Shown here in pieces: positions 20,560 through 33,240 of a stretch of DNA of 64,000 nt; within the stretch, counting starts at the first letter, position 1, and the number at the start of each line of letters is the position of its first letter. The stretch comes from Takakia lepidozioides. Its lineage: Eukaryota; Streptophyta; Takakiopsida; Takakiales; Takakiaceae. The translations under genes were made by a program, and so were the position numbers. The notes beneath the pieces are model-generated. The model ran no database searches. It was not told the origin of the DNA and saw nothing but the letters and a program-made list of their open reading frames with translations. Location of the stretch: the NCBI GenBank assembly GCA_030704615.1, contig CM060733.1, positions 59,396,001 to 59,460,000 of the forward strand, in the 5' to 3' direction.

Positions 20560-23500
20560 GCAGCCTGTTCCCTGACTAACATTGGGCTAGTGCGCACATA
20601 CAGCTAATTACAACCTAGTTGATTGAATGCTCATTTAGTAGGCTCGGACATCATGCTAGAAAACACTATGTTGATCCCATGCACTGCCAGTCACGTAGAT
20701 ATCATCGCCCTAGTTCTTTGCATGAAGCATGACGTTGTTGCCTCGAGTACTTGTGTTTTTCATGATGCCACTTGACCTCATAGCAACAAGTTTTCAACAG
20801 GATGAGGCTATGAAGGTATGTCTCCTTGCGAAAGCATTCCTCACATTTATATTTTGTGTCTCTCTCTCTCTCTCTGTCTTTCAACACTATTTCAGTCATA
20901 ACCTAAGGTTGCCCTTGGCTTTTATGACTCTCTTCCACGTAGTCCATTGGTAGTGGAGGTTGAACCCATTGATGTGGTAGTACTTATAGCGATGACAACA
21001 ATTGACGTATTCTATGCTAGATCTTAGGTCTAATTATCTTTTAAAATTATGTTTGTTAGCATGTGAAGAATAACTAGTGTTGCTCTATGAAGTCACAAGT
21101 GTTTGATCTTGCGAATGTTGGTGCCCACCTTGGCCCGCTTATATCAGGTAGTGAGGCCTATCAGCAAGCATGTATGCATGTCTCTTTGTTTTTGAATCAC
21201 ACATATGAAATACTGTAACATAAATTATAGCATATATGCTTATCTTATGTGATCAATTATTCTACACAAGTTCATTGCTAATAATGTAGCCCTTAGGTTG
21301 AAAGTTTCTTTTTACCATTGATCCAAATTGCTTCTTGATTAATTTGATTGATCTTTCAAGTTCTTGCCATCAGCCATAAGTAATTAACCATCAGCCATAA
21401 ACTATCTGCCACAAGCTATAAGCAAAGGTCACTTGGTATTTGCCGAAGTGACAAAGCAAAAGCTTCATCAGCTCATCAATGATTACATATTAAATTTATT
21501 TATCAATATTTGAGCTCCGGTTTGTCTGATAGAGTATCATTGATAGATTATGCTCAAGTTTTTATGCTCAATCAATTAGTAATGACTCAAGTCAAAGTAC
21601 AAAAATAGCAGCTGGAGATATTAAGTTGAACATTCAATTATGTTATAGTTAATTTTGCTCAATTAGCTTTAATTATTAGCGAATCAAGAATGTTAGAATA
21701 GCAGCTAGAGATAACTCAAGCAAACCTTGTTTACGTTTTCTTCATACAACTTTAGATGTATTATATTTTTTTATATGATAAAGCACCATAATTTTGTCCA
21801 ACAATTTTTATAGGATATTTTGATATCAACCTTCATAAGCCTAACAATGAATCTAAATCATTCAGGACAAATCACCATTTTCATTTTACATTCAAAAAAT
21901 CTACAATAACTGGTGTTTCATAATTTTTGAATCTGAGGTGTCGGAGATATTGAATTTCAAGTATTTTTTTTGTCATTGAAAATTCATGAAAATAACAAAT
22001 TGGGTATATCTGGAATATGTAAATGACAGACATTATGATCTCATCAGCATAGGTCACACTGGTATGGATAAATGCACCTCCACAACATTATTTGTCTAGG
22101 AAAAATGAAGCATACTAGACTGACCACAAACCAGTTTTTCTAGCATTTAAATTCCCGGAATATGTCAATCGTTTCACAACCAATTCATAATTATGTTAAG
22201 GCAGCCTGGCTTGCATGTAACCATGCATTTGTTTCTGAAAACTTGAAACCATCCATTTGTTTTGTCAGAATTTGAATTGAACTATATATACATCAGTTTT
22301 AAAGTGCAGGTTAGTATCAACTTGATGACACAATATCCTCATGAATGATCAGAATAATGTTTCTTTGGGCCGGCCTAATTGAAATTAAAGTTCAGTTCAT
22401 GTCGGTGCCTAGTGATATTGTGCAAATGTTTGAGCCTTGATTACGATGATCAAGTTAATTGAATCATCGTTTAATCAGCTTAGTTATTCAGGTGTTTAGT
22501 GCAAATGTTTTTAAGAACCAGGATTACGTTCAGTCTTTCATATGCACGATATTGCTTAAAGCTGATCATAGACTTTCTATCAAATATATTATTTTTTGAA
22601 ATGTCGCCTTCAATTCAGATTCTGGACGTGAATTTAATCAATATAGCTTCTAAAGTTGTACGAAATCCTGAAACCATTCCAATGTTTGTTTTTTGAACAC
22701 ATGAAACCTTGAAGGGAGTAATTGACGAGCGTATCGCGTTTAGATTGTTAAAAATGTTAAAGAAATCAATAGATGCAGCAACATACTATGTTGAAATGGA
22801 AAATCCTACTCAAAACACAACCTGATTTCTATTTCTATGGATTGAAGCCCCTCATCCAAGGTTGTGGAACGCATCCACTAGGGTCTACCCCTCATGGCAA
22901 CAACAATTGAGTTTGGCTTTCACAACATTGGTGCGTAACACCTTTTCCGCACCTCTCTCCACACCTCTCCTAAGAGTATTCTATTGTGATTGGGGACGTG
23001 GAGAGGTGGTGGATGTGGGGAATGTGATCTTGATTTCGTAGATGGTGAAAGGAAGATTTCTCAGCACAGACTTGTGCTTCGTTTGAATCTTGGAATGCCA
23101 CGAACAATATCCAATAGAAAATCCTAGGTTCGAAAATTACATAGATTGTCAACCGTGCTTCCTATGAACCTGCCAACGCTCAATCAGGATTGTCCCTGCT
23201 AAATTATTGATGTGAAGGAGAATCGCGACTCGTGTTTTCCCATCACTTTTCGTTAACCAGTATCTCAGATCGCCTCGGAGCATTTCTAAGGACTCCGAAA
23301 CTCCAACCTCCACGACAAAGGATGGCCAGTCGGATCGCAAATGACGAGAATAAGGCTTCCAAGCGACGTCGGGTTCCTTGGATCTCCCTTCATGTTCCAA
23401 GTGGTTTTATCGAGCTTAGTGTAGGGTCACTTAAACGCAAAACCTCCTCGAATATATACTTAAACTCCTCTATCGCGCACTCACTACACTAGGCTTCAAT

Positions 23501-26250
23501 TTGACGATCAGAGTTGATATGTAGTCCAAGTTTTGGGAGAGTGCAGACACTGGATATTGGATGAGTTGCAATCATTGATTCATTGTCCTGGCTACTCCAC
23601 TAGATGCAAAGGGAGGTTGCGGAATATACATACATCGACATCCCACCTATCCGCACCCACCCATCGGCACACAGGGATTGGAAGACATGCAAGCACACCA
23701 TTGACACTACTCATGAAGTCTTCGAGTTGGTAAGTAATGAGGCGTCACCTTTGCCTTGATAGCTTTAACATCTGCCGTTTCAAGAGTTTCAAATGTTTCT
23801 TTTTTTATTAGTTAGACCCCAAACAGACATTCTAACAGCTTAGTTAAGTCATCCAATACCCTTAATTGGGACGTCTATGTAATCTGGAGCTTCACAAACC
23901 ATAGAACACAAGGAGAGCACTCAATTGCAAATGTTTAAATAACAGGATGGCTAAAATCCCTTCTAATGTGGGTTGGCTTCTTGGAATTTTGTGTGGATGT
24001 AGACTCTGGCAATCCTTGCATTGCACCACGCCCACATGGATGCCATTCTGGTCTGCGCCCATTGTCTTGATAGATACCAGCATTCAAGCATGATGTACAT
24101 ATTTATTTGCTTTCTTTTTAAAATAAAAATAAAAAGACTTGCCTACAATGCGAGGCAAAGCTTAAACATCATATAGAGCATTCTGCTACTGATATATTTT
24201 GCATTCTACACCCAAGAAACTACAAAGTGAAGACATGACAAAGGGAATACCAACAAATACGGCGGACAAGCTCCTTAAACCTGAACACAAGCCGTTGTAC
24301 GTTAGGCGGTGCAAACATGTACTGGTCTTGAATACCATCCAATTTCTTTGACACAGGTTTTGCTATGCTCATAGAATCACCTTAATGTACTCCCAATCGA
24401 CAAACTCAGGCACAGTCTTGATGATTTCCAATGCCAAAATTACAATGTTGCTCAATGAAGTAATCGGATTCATCTGCTCATCTGCAGCTTGTGTTGAAAC
24501 TTTGAAACAACATTCGTTCCTGAGCATTGAGACACCTTTTGGTCATCACGTTGTTGATGAACATCTGCACATTCACAAATTTCAGAGGTCAATTGATGCT
24601 AATAGGAAGCTTATAGGTAAATGGAAATAAATGACCAATTATGTTACTTCATACTTGTGTTCTCCGGTATATCAGTCCATTCCACATTTCTTGACTGTTG
24701 ATCGTTGTTGCCAAGACGTGCTTCAATAACATCAGGCACTACAAGCTGACATCTTACGGACGAGCTTACAACACTTCCATGCACTCGGCTTTGACTACGG
24801 AACATGCATACACTAGTGTACAATGAACCATTACATTGGTTGTGTAGAATCTCATTATTTGTGCAAGTTTTGTACCTCTTTTAGAAAACTTCTCACCCAT
24901 CTGGCTCTAATTTATTTGACTTGTGTAGTTGAGTATATCTCAGCCGCAACTAGTGGCAGATTTACATATTTCTAAAGCGGTGGTCAACACGGAAAGATAA
25001 GTTTGTTGCTTTATTAGCAGTTTCATACTATCGACAAGGAAATGCGCCAGTGCTATTAAATGTGATTCTTGGGGCCCAGCAAGGATCAATGCGCGTGCTA
25101 AGGACGCCTTCGTTGCGCATAATCTTTTTTATTGTCGTGGACACGTTTGCCACGATCCATGAATTAGATTGTTAGATCTAGTTTACGATGGAGCTGGAAT
25201 GGGATTATACAACATTCATCTCCCTAACGCTCTTGTTTGTTCCTCCCCCCGGAGCCTTACCAAATGACTTTGATATAGATTTGTTTTCTATTCAAAGTGA
25301 AATGTGCTAACCATTTCAAGTCTTGAGCCATATAGTTCATTCTTCAAAGTTTATAATCATAGTTCATAGTTTCTTGCTTAGGCGGTTGGTTTATTTAATA
25401 CCCAAGGATTTTGAGCTGTGGTGAGGTTACAACTCACCTTCATTTTCTTGTCTTTTTTACTTTACAAACATGAAAGTGTTATTATAATTTCTTCTTCACT
25501 GGCTGACGCCGATTCTCCACAGAACACTTTTGTACATCTAGTTTCTAATTTTTATTAGAGATCTTGTGGAATCTGCAAGATTGTCAGTATTAGAGTGTGA
25601 AAAAATCATTGAAAAAAGATAAAAACAAAGTACATTAATGAAAACAAAAGTGATTTAAGTTGAGAATGTTGAACTTACATCAGAAATTCTCCATGACATC
25701 TTTTTGAAGCTTGAAGTCAAGGTTTGTACATGCACATAGCTCGGAACCATCTCTCACAAAAAAGTTCTGAGTACAAAAGTAAGTAAAATAGATGTTACAT
25801 TTTTGAGGATTTGTAATTCAACATTGATCAAGCTTTAGTATAACGATTTCTTCAACATTACTAAAGACGGTTGCTATCACTCGTAGCAACCGTCTTTCCT
25901 AGACTGAGAAGAAGAGCAACACAATTGTGCTTGCATCTCAAAATGATAAAGACTTCCACTTGAGTTTAAAGCCTTTCTACCATGGAATTTGAAGTATATA
26001 GACCCAACTACATTTTTTGTTCTTGGATTTGCTGCAACTGTAGTCTCTTAGCATCTCTCACTAGGTTATCTCATGACTGCCAAAATCATTTCAAAATACA
26101 ACAGAGGGCCCATAAGAATGATGAAGAAGAGGAGATACAACATAGCAGGCATGTTTGTGGCTACGAAGAGAGGGAGATGAAGAATGGGAGCCTCAACCTC
26201 CTGCTCAAACTTACCTGAGAACTCAGACCCAACGAGTGCAACATCTTTTA
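20560..26250. other. Long AT-rich region without a supported gene
   Basis: The longest frames are short and lack codon structure or motifs. I see no RNA gene or tandem array. This may be very old, eroded transposon sequence. Confidence 0.5.
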
Positions 26251-26251
26251 G

Positions 26252-26355
26252 CATCATGAGAAGCCAAAAAAAAATAGTTGTTTATATCCTTGTGGCCATA
26301 CCTATTTTGTATGGAATGTTCACTAAAAATCTGGAGTGGGACAAACGATGTGGAA
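26252..26355 (+). pseudogene. Fragment of the RING exon of the 43.8-48.0 kb gene
   Basis: About 100 bp here matches 47869-47969, the part of the last exon encoding the CLYPCGHTCFC half of the RING finger, including TTGTTTATATCCTTGTGGCC and GTATGGAATGTTCACTAA. The key Cys codon of the copy is changed (CATACCTATTTTGT against CATACATGCTTTTGT), and the match breaks off before the final CPMC. It is a non-functional duplicate. Confidence 0.75.
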
Positions 26356-27930
26356 GTCCATCCAATACATTTTTGTATCTTTGCTTGGGTATTCTTCATG
26401 GAAATACATCCATTGCCCCAACATACCTTCTCATCATCTATAATATGCCCCTAGCATACTGGACATTGCAATTTAGGCGCCATTGCCTGCCCAATGGTTC
26501 TAGTGGCCTCCTCAAACAATCCAATAGTGACGTGTTTGGGTTCTAGTCACCACAAATGAAATTATTTGCGAGTGCAAACACATCGTACACTCCTTAGACA
26601 TCCTTAAATCCATGTAGGCACTATTTGAAATGCAAGTAGACAAGACCATCAACACATACACTTGCAAAGTCTTTTCCACCAAAGCAGGCAAAATCTCATC
26701 AGCATCATGTCTTTTTTTGCGTGCGAAAACTATCCAAGGACACAATCATAATGACATCCTCTGCTCTCAAATGCCTTCTAAAGTTGTAAGAAGCAAGTAG
26801 ATCTACATAATCTACAACACAATACAACATCTTCTTAAAAGGCCTTTTGAGTCTCAAGGCCGGAAAGATCCAAAGAACTTTGAAATGGAGAGCTAGAAAG
26901 CTGAGCAGACTCTTCTTCACCGGTCGACCATCTAATGGACCCCTTGCGTATGAATCATATGCCCCATTGTACAAGGTTGCAAACTGGAGGTTTTCTGTGC
27001 ATCACAAAACCACCCAACAATAGCCCTAATGGCCTTGGCTCAGAAACAAAATACCAATATACATATAATTAAAAAACGCTAAGTTCAGAGAGTCCTGAGA
27101 GGTTCAGGGAGAGAGTGATGTTTTGAGAGATGGAGGTGAGGCGTGGAATGGGTGAGTGGAGAGTGATGGCAATGGCGATGGAGCAGGAGCAGCGTGAACA
27201 GGTGCTCCAACAACTGTGCAGGGGGTGCCCAAGGCTATGACCATATTTGGAGTTGCTGGATGAGCTCTACCTTGACATGCCCTACTCTGTGGAGGATATC
27301 TGCTAGCCCTGGGGCTCTTGTACCTTCGTCCTGTAGGGTGACAAGACTAGCGACATTGCTACATCTCCATCGCCTTCAATTTCTCAGTCTCTCGTGAGAT
27401 GGTTTGGCCAAGGAAGGAGGGAAGGTTGGTTGGCTGTTTGTTTGTTTGTTTGTTCTAGTGGCTATTTTGCCGGTCTGTGTTTACCCCGCATCCACCCACC
27501 AATCTCTCTGTCTCTTCTGTCTCTGGGGCGAACTTAGATAGTGGTTAAGGATTTCGCTCTTCTTTGATTTTTCCGACGAATACAGCTCAAAATCCGGGCA
27601 GTCGTATATTCTTCTGAAAGCATGATTTCACAACACAAATTTCCCTCCAGAGCCCTAATAGCTGTGCGAAAGAGACTAGTTTTTCTTCCCCATAACATTA
27701 AGCTACGAAAACAGATTCGGTGGAAGCCATTAAGAGAATTTTAGTATATGTGAATCCGACTGTGGCTGTGGGTGTTGTTTGTGATGCTTAGCAGAGGCAA
27801 GGTACTGTCCACTTCTGTCATGAAGTCTCTAAATGGGACAACCCATTTGTCAATCTAAGGTTGCAAGTTTTGGATGCTCGACATCTGCTGCCTGAAATTA
27901 CACTAAGCATTTTTCGTCTTTGCAGAGAGC
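26356..27930. other. No supported gene
   Basis: Two minus-strand frames (26512-26745 and 26705-26974) have protein-like composition but no motif I recognise. Near 27765-27810 the words GTGGCTGTGGGT and GCAGAGGCAAGGTAC resemble the 3' flank of the RING gene (48223-48275), so the duplication at 26.25 kb may once have extended further. Confidence 0.35.
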
Positions 27931-29921
27931 ATGGAAGAGTTCTTTGCCATCTTGCGCCATGCATGGCAAGTCCATTCAAGAGTATCGGGCTGGAAAAATG
28001 GACCCAATTGTCTCCTGCAACTAGGTAAAATGAGGGGGTGGCTTGAAGCAGGATTCCTTTTTGCCATCCCTGGTACTTTTCAGGGTCCCTCAAGAATTTA
28101 CTCTTCAAGTTATCCAAGTATCTTTAGATATTTTCCATTTTCTGGGGAAGATAGAACTTACCAATATCTTGGTGACTCAGGTAGACCATGTTTGACCACA
28201 GACAAGGTGGCCAATAAAGGTAGGGCACCATTGCAGGCTCTGTCAGAGTGGGGTGTTTTTGCATCTCTGCCTGCTTTGCCACTGCTTCCCTCTGGATTGT
28301 GTTCGTTACTGCCGAATGGATCCCTTCGTCTTGTAGAATTAATTTTGTTGCGAAGGAGTTTCTCTGTAGGTGGTAAGAACGTTAGATACAATGCACCCTC
28401 AAGCTGCTCCTGGAGTGACTGGAGCTGGCTGTTTGCAATCAGAGGAAGTGTTCAGCAATTCTGCATTGGGCCATCATCAGCAGGTGCCCTTCCCCATTTT
28501 GTATTCCTGCCACAGTTTGCTTGCAGGCATCTTCAAAACCTGCAAGCTTCTTTCTCGACAGGTGTAGGTCCTACACCTAAAGGGTCTGCGGTTGATGACT
28601 GTAGAGAAGATCCAAGCAATGCTAGCCAGAGTGTTATGCAGAATCAAAGTGGCCGGTCTGGGAAAGGAAGATCATCAGACAGTCAGGATATGCAGCGCCT
28701 GATCGATGCTAAGACTGTCTGGAGCATCTGCAATGTTCTGAAGGAAGGACACTGGGGTCCTGAGACTGCAGAAGCTTTAGGGCAGCTGCAAGTCGATTTG
28801 AGGGCCAGACATGTAAATAGAGTGGTGCGGCAACTGCAAAATGCAGATGTGGCATTACAGTTTTTCAAGTGGGCCGACGGTCAACCTTCGTATCACCATA
28901 GCACGTATACATATAATGCTATCATTGAAAGGATGGGAGCTGCCAAGAATGTTGAGGCACAGTACGAGTTGCTGCAGGTACTCATTCTTTAACGCCTTCC
29001 CAGCATCTACTTCATTATGACAAAACTAATGACCTTAGTGGACTCATCATCCCAGAGAACTACTAATATCTAGAAATGTGGTGGGTGGGTGATGGGTGTA
29101 CACTTTCTGGTTTTAATTTCATTTACCTCTAAGTCGTATAGTGTAGCCATCTGGAATGCAGTCATCCTGGTGGGAAATCCCTCCCACTTGTAAAGGGGCG
29201 TACATGTTAAGTGAAAGTGTTGGAAGACCTTTGCTGCAGAAACTTATGAGCAGATTAATTGCCCACTTTGGAATTACACATACAACACACATCTCGGCTC
29301 AACGAAAGACAAGTTCCCCTCTTAACAGGGCTGGGCCGGGGATTAGAAGAGAATGGCTCTGAATAAAGTTGAAGTTGGTCTAATCAGAACTTGATGAAAC
29401 TCGAGGTAATGTTGGTGTTCATCAGTGTTTGGATTGGCTGACACTGGTCAAGTGCTAGCTGCACTGGTATGACTTTAGTGCTATTATCTAAAACACGTTG
29501 TTGGCTGCAGGACATGCATCGTCAGGGCTGCCAAATGAATGTGGCCACCTTCAACATCCTTTTTGTAAGCTTCAGTAGGGCCAGGAATACACAGGGTGTA
29601 GTGGACACGTTTGACAGAATGGCAAAGTATGGGTGCAGTCCAAATGCTTTCACTTTCAAATGTGTCATACGCTCTCTCGTTTGGGGTGGGGATGTCCTGA
29701 AGGCCACCGAGACATACAGGCAAATGCTGCAGTTTGGGTTCGTGCCTGACAATTTCACTTACAATGGTCTCATTGATGGGCTTTGCAAGGTGGGCAATGT
29801 GAATGCCGCTTACGAGATTTTTCAGGAGATGGGACAGCATGGTTGCACTCCTGATGCCTATGCACACGTGGCTCTGATGCGGGGCTTTGATGCCACTGTT
29901 GTCCTCCGACAGTATCAGTAG
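27931..29921 (+). CDS. P-class PPR protein, short (two exons)
   Basis: Exon 1 is 27931-28977, with a GTACTC donor after CTGCAG. Exon 2 is 29511-29921, after the acceptor GGCTGCAG. The junction is phase 0 (...YELLQ / DMHRQG). The product is about 486 residues. The first 220 are Ser/Arg-rich without repeats and could include an organelle targeting region. A conserved pre-repeat segment follows (VWSICNVLKEGHWGPETAEAL, DVALQFFKWA). About five 35-residue PPR motifs then appear, such as YTYNAIIERMG, VATFNILFVSFSRA and FTYNGLIDGLCKVG. The second gene downstream has about 14 motifs, so this copy is truncated at the TAG after LRQYQ. PPR proteins bind organellar RNA. ATG 28031 is an alternative start. 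Confidence 0.7.
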
Positions 29922-30822
29922 ATTGAAGTGTAAGAAAAGTAGCTTGAAGGATACATCTGGTTAAATTTCCTTAAAAGTGAGATATTCAATGGTGGGCCTG
30001 TACCTCTTTTCAAGTAAAAGAACAAACTAACTTAGTAATCAGCTCATATGACACTACTTTTGTTTCTAGGCTTGCTGCAGGTAGAGCCAATGGATCTGCT
30101 GGTAACGTTGTCCTGGATGTTGTTGTCACGAAGTGGGTACTTCAATGAAATCAGGCAGTGTCCTAGTTCCGGGATCCTTTTCGAGAATCACTAAACCCAT
30201 CCAAGAATCATAATAGAGACAGGCCAGTCTGGCCACAATATTGACTGAACCTCAACATCTATTGTCCATGAAGCCAGTGGCAGCCATCTCGTTCTCAAGC
30301 ACCAACAGAAGCTGATAAGGGTACAATCTTATCAATTTGCATGTCCTGCCAGCTCCTCTTAGCCGCATGAGGAGGGAGTTCATTGCTCCTGTGAAGCCTC
30401 GACCAAGAAATGTGCTTGGTGAGACTGCCACATAGTGGTTACTATGCAAGAAACCATGCCTTCCTCATCCCATCTGTTCATCATCAACACCTGCAACTTG
30501 AGAACTGAGGGGTTAGGGATTGGAGCCAATTTTTCCTCGGACCCAAATGAGTGTGATGTTTATTGGAAGATCATAGGGAACATATCTTCAACGTTCTTAA
30601 GAGAGGAACACAGTTTTCAGGGTTTAGGGTTTAGGGTATACTATGTAAGAGGTCGGGGTCAAATTCCATGCAGTTGGAGTTCTGCACAAGCTCTTAACAC
30701 ATTTCGATCTGCATCGACTTCCCCACAGTCGGGAGATTGCTTAGGCTGGAGACTGGATGGGCGACGATGCCTCCAGTTGATGTCCTTGTCTTTCTTCTCC
30801 GGAGAAGGGGAAGGGATGGAGG
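29922..30822. other. Intergenic region between the tandem PPR genes
   Basis: This should hold the 3' end of the first PPR gene and the promoter/5' UTR of the second. I see no further coding region. Confidence 0.4.
30619..30636 (+). promoter_or_regulatory. Telobox (AGGGTTTAGGGTTTAGGG)
   Basis: Two and a half plant telomere-type repeats lie about 190 bp upstream of the second PPR gene. Short teloboxes are known promoter motifs of plant housekeeping genes. The role here is inferred from position only. Confidence 0.4.
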
Positions 30823-33240
30823 ATGATGTGGTGCCCAGAGCGTTCTGTGGGGACGGTGGTAGCCTGTGGGTTTTCCTCTGTCTTAGCGCGGGCACAAGGA
30901 ATTCCCCTGCCAAGTACTGGCAAGTTTGCTTGTAAGGAAATCTTCAACGGGTTGCTCCGAACGGTTGAAATCATGGCCAAAAAGGCACGATTACTGTCTT
31001 CACTTGCTTATAGGCTTGCTCATAAGGAAGGCTTGCTTCCCCATGATGTGGGTGGGAAAGAGTCACTTCCGAAGATTGTTGTCGGAAATGTCTGTAATAT
31101 ATTGTGGCGCACAAAATGGGGCCATGGCACTGAGGAAGCCTTGCGGCAGCTCAACATCTACTTCACTCCGAGTGTCGTGTACGAGGTGCTGAGGTTCCAG
31201 CAAGATGTTGATGTGGCATGGGGCTTTTTCAAGTTTGTGAAGCAGCAAGCTGATTATAAGCACAATGCGCGGATTTACGGGAAAATATTGTCTCTTCTTG
31301 GAGTGGCCAAAAGGTACGAAGAGATGCAACCGCTGCTTGAGGAGATGCAAAAGGAGGGCTGTGGCTTGGACATTATGCTGTTCAATACGCTCATTAATAT
31401 TTATGGCGAGGCCAACATGACAGACAAAGCACTAGAGACCTTGGAGGCTTTGAAGAAGGGGGGAGGACGCCCCACAGCTTATACTTATAGCACATTAGTT
31501 CAAGTCTTCATGAAGGCTGGTGACGTTAAAAATGGCATAGCAATGTATGAGCAGATGTTGCAGGCTCGCTGTGTGCCGGACAATACCACTTTCAACATTC
31601 TTATTGATGGCCTTGCTAAGGCCGGACAGGTAAGCGGTTTTGCTTGTCAAAGTTGTCGGTTGTGTTGTCATTGTGGAAATATTTACTTTTATTGAAGTTT
31701 GTACCTGAATTGGCAGCTCTCCAGATGCTGTAGAAGCTGGACACTTATCATAACTAAGATGCCAGGCAGGCTTGGAATCAGCTAACCACATTGGCAGCCT
31801 TTGAAAGCTGACAGGATTCAGGTTTTATTCCTTAGGCGTTGAGATGCATTTTCAAGATTTCAGTTCTCTGTGGACGCTGTATTACGGCATGAACAACGAT
31901 TGAAACAGCTCTGTCTCAAATGAGTTGCAAAAGTTTACACATTTTGCTTGGTCATGGTGCATTCATGAGCCCAAGTAGAGCAATCAGTGCGGTAAAGTCA
32001 GGAGCAGCTGACTGACAACCCTAGCAGTATTTGATGGTATATCATCTTCTCTGAAATGGAAGTACTGGCACAGGTGGATGAGGCTTGCATGGTGTTTGAG
32101 AGAATGGGCAAGCTCTATGTCCAGCCAGATGTGTACACGTACACAATCCTCATTCGGAGCCTTGGAGAAATAGGGAAAGCGGATGCAGCACTGAAGGTTT
32201 TTGATGACATGATTGTGCAACGTTGCAGACCCAATGTCTACACCTACCACAGTTTGATGCATGCTCTTGGAAGTGCGGGAAGAGTAGATGAAGCTTGTAA
32301 TGTCTTCCAAGACATGCTCAAGAAGGGACATCGTCCTGATTCATGCTCATACAACATTCTGATTGATGCCCTTGGCAAAGTTGGGCAGTTGGATAGAGCA
32401 TTTGAGTGTTTTGAGCAGTCCAAGAGTTACACAAATGCAATGACCTACAACAGCCTGTTAAGCAGCCTTGGTAACAAAGGAGACACAAAAGCTCTGTTGG
32501 AGCTTTTTGGGCAGATGAAAGCCAACGGCTTCTCAGCTAATGAACTTACCTATGCTATTCTGATTGAACGACTTGGCCGAGCTGGAAAAGTGGAGGATGT
32601 GTGGAAATTATACACAGAAATGGTGGAAAACAACATAAAGTATGACATTGTTACCATCAACAATGTTCTTGATTGCTTGGGTAAGGCTGGCCAGGTTGAT
32701 TCGGCCTGCCAGCTTTTTGAAGAAATGAAAACCAAGGGTCTGACTCCAGATACTGTGACTTACAACATTTTGATTAATGGCCTTGGCAAAGCAGGCAAGA
32801 CAGATGCAGCCTGTGCGTTCCTGCAGGAGATGGGGGATAATGGGTGCCAACCCAATGTTGTTACCTATAATTCACTCATCAACAGCTTTGGGAAGTGCAG
32901 CAACATACAGGCCGCATCAAAGCTCTTTCAAGAGATGAAGGATAGGGGAGTTTGTCCCAATGTCGTCTCTTATTCATCTCTCATTGAAGGCCTTGGCAAG
33001 ACAGGCAGAACTGACACTGCCCTTGCGTTATTTGAAGAGATGAAACAAAAAGACTGCTCTCCGAATCATGTGACATATAACCTTCTCATTGATTTTCTTA
33101 TCAGGGCTGGCAGGTTTAGTGCTGCTCTGAACCTTCTTCAAGAAATGAAGGCCAATGGTTGTGAAATTGGGGATGTGACCCATACCGTAATTGCGAAACT
33201 ACCCCCCCAATATTGGGAGGAGGCTTCTAAAATTCTTTAG
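30823..33240 (+). CDS. P-class PPR protein, full-length (two exons)
   Basis: Exon 1 is 30823-31629 (donor GTAAGC) and exon 2 is 32074-33240 (acceptor GGCACAG). The join is phase 0 in the middle of a repeat (GLAKAGQ / VDEACMVF). The product is about 658 residues. ATG 30973 would give a shorter form starting MAKKARLLSSLAYRLAHKEG, basic and Ser/Leu-rich as in mitochondrial targeting peptides. After the same pre-repeat segment as its neighbour (DVAWGFFKFV) come about 14 PPR motifs, for example YTYTILIRSLGEIGKADAAL and VTYNILINGLGKAGKTDAAC. No E or DYW domain follows, so it is P-class, expected to bind organellar transcripts. It is a tandem paralogue of the 27.9-29.9 kb gene and looks intact. Confidence 0.88.
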
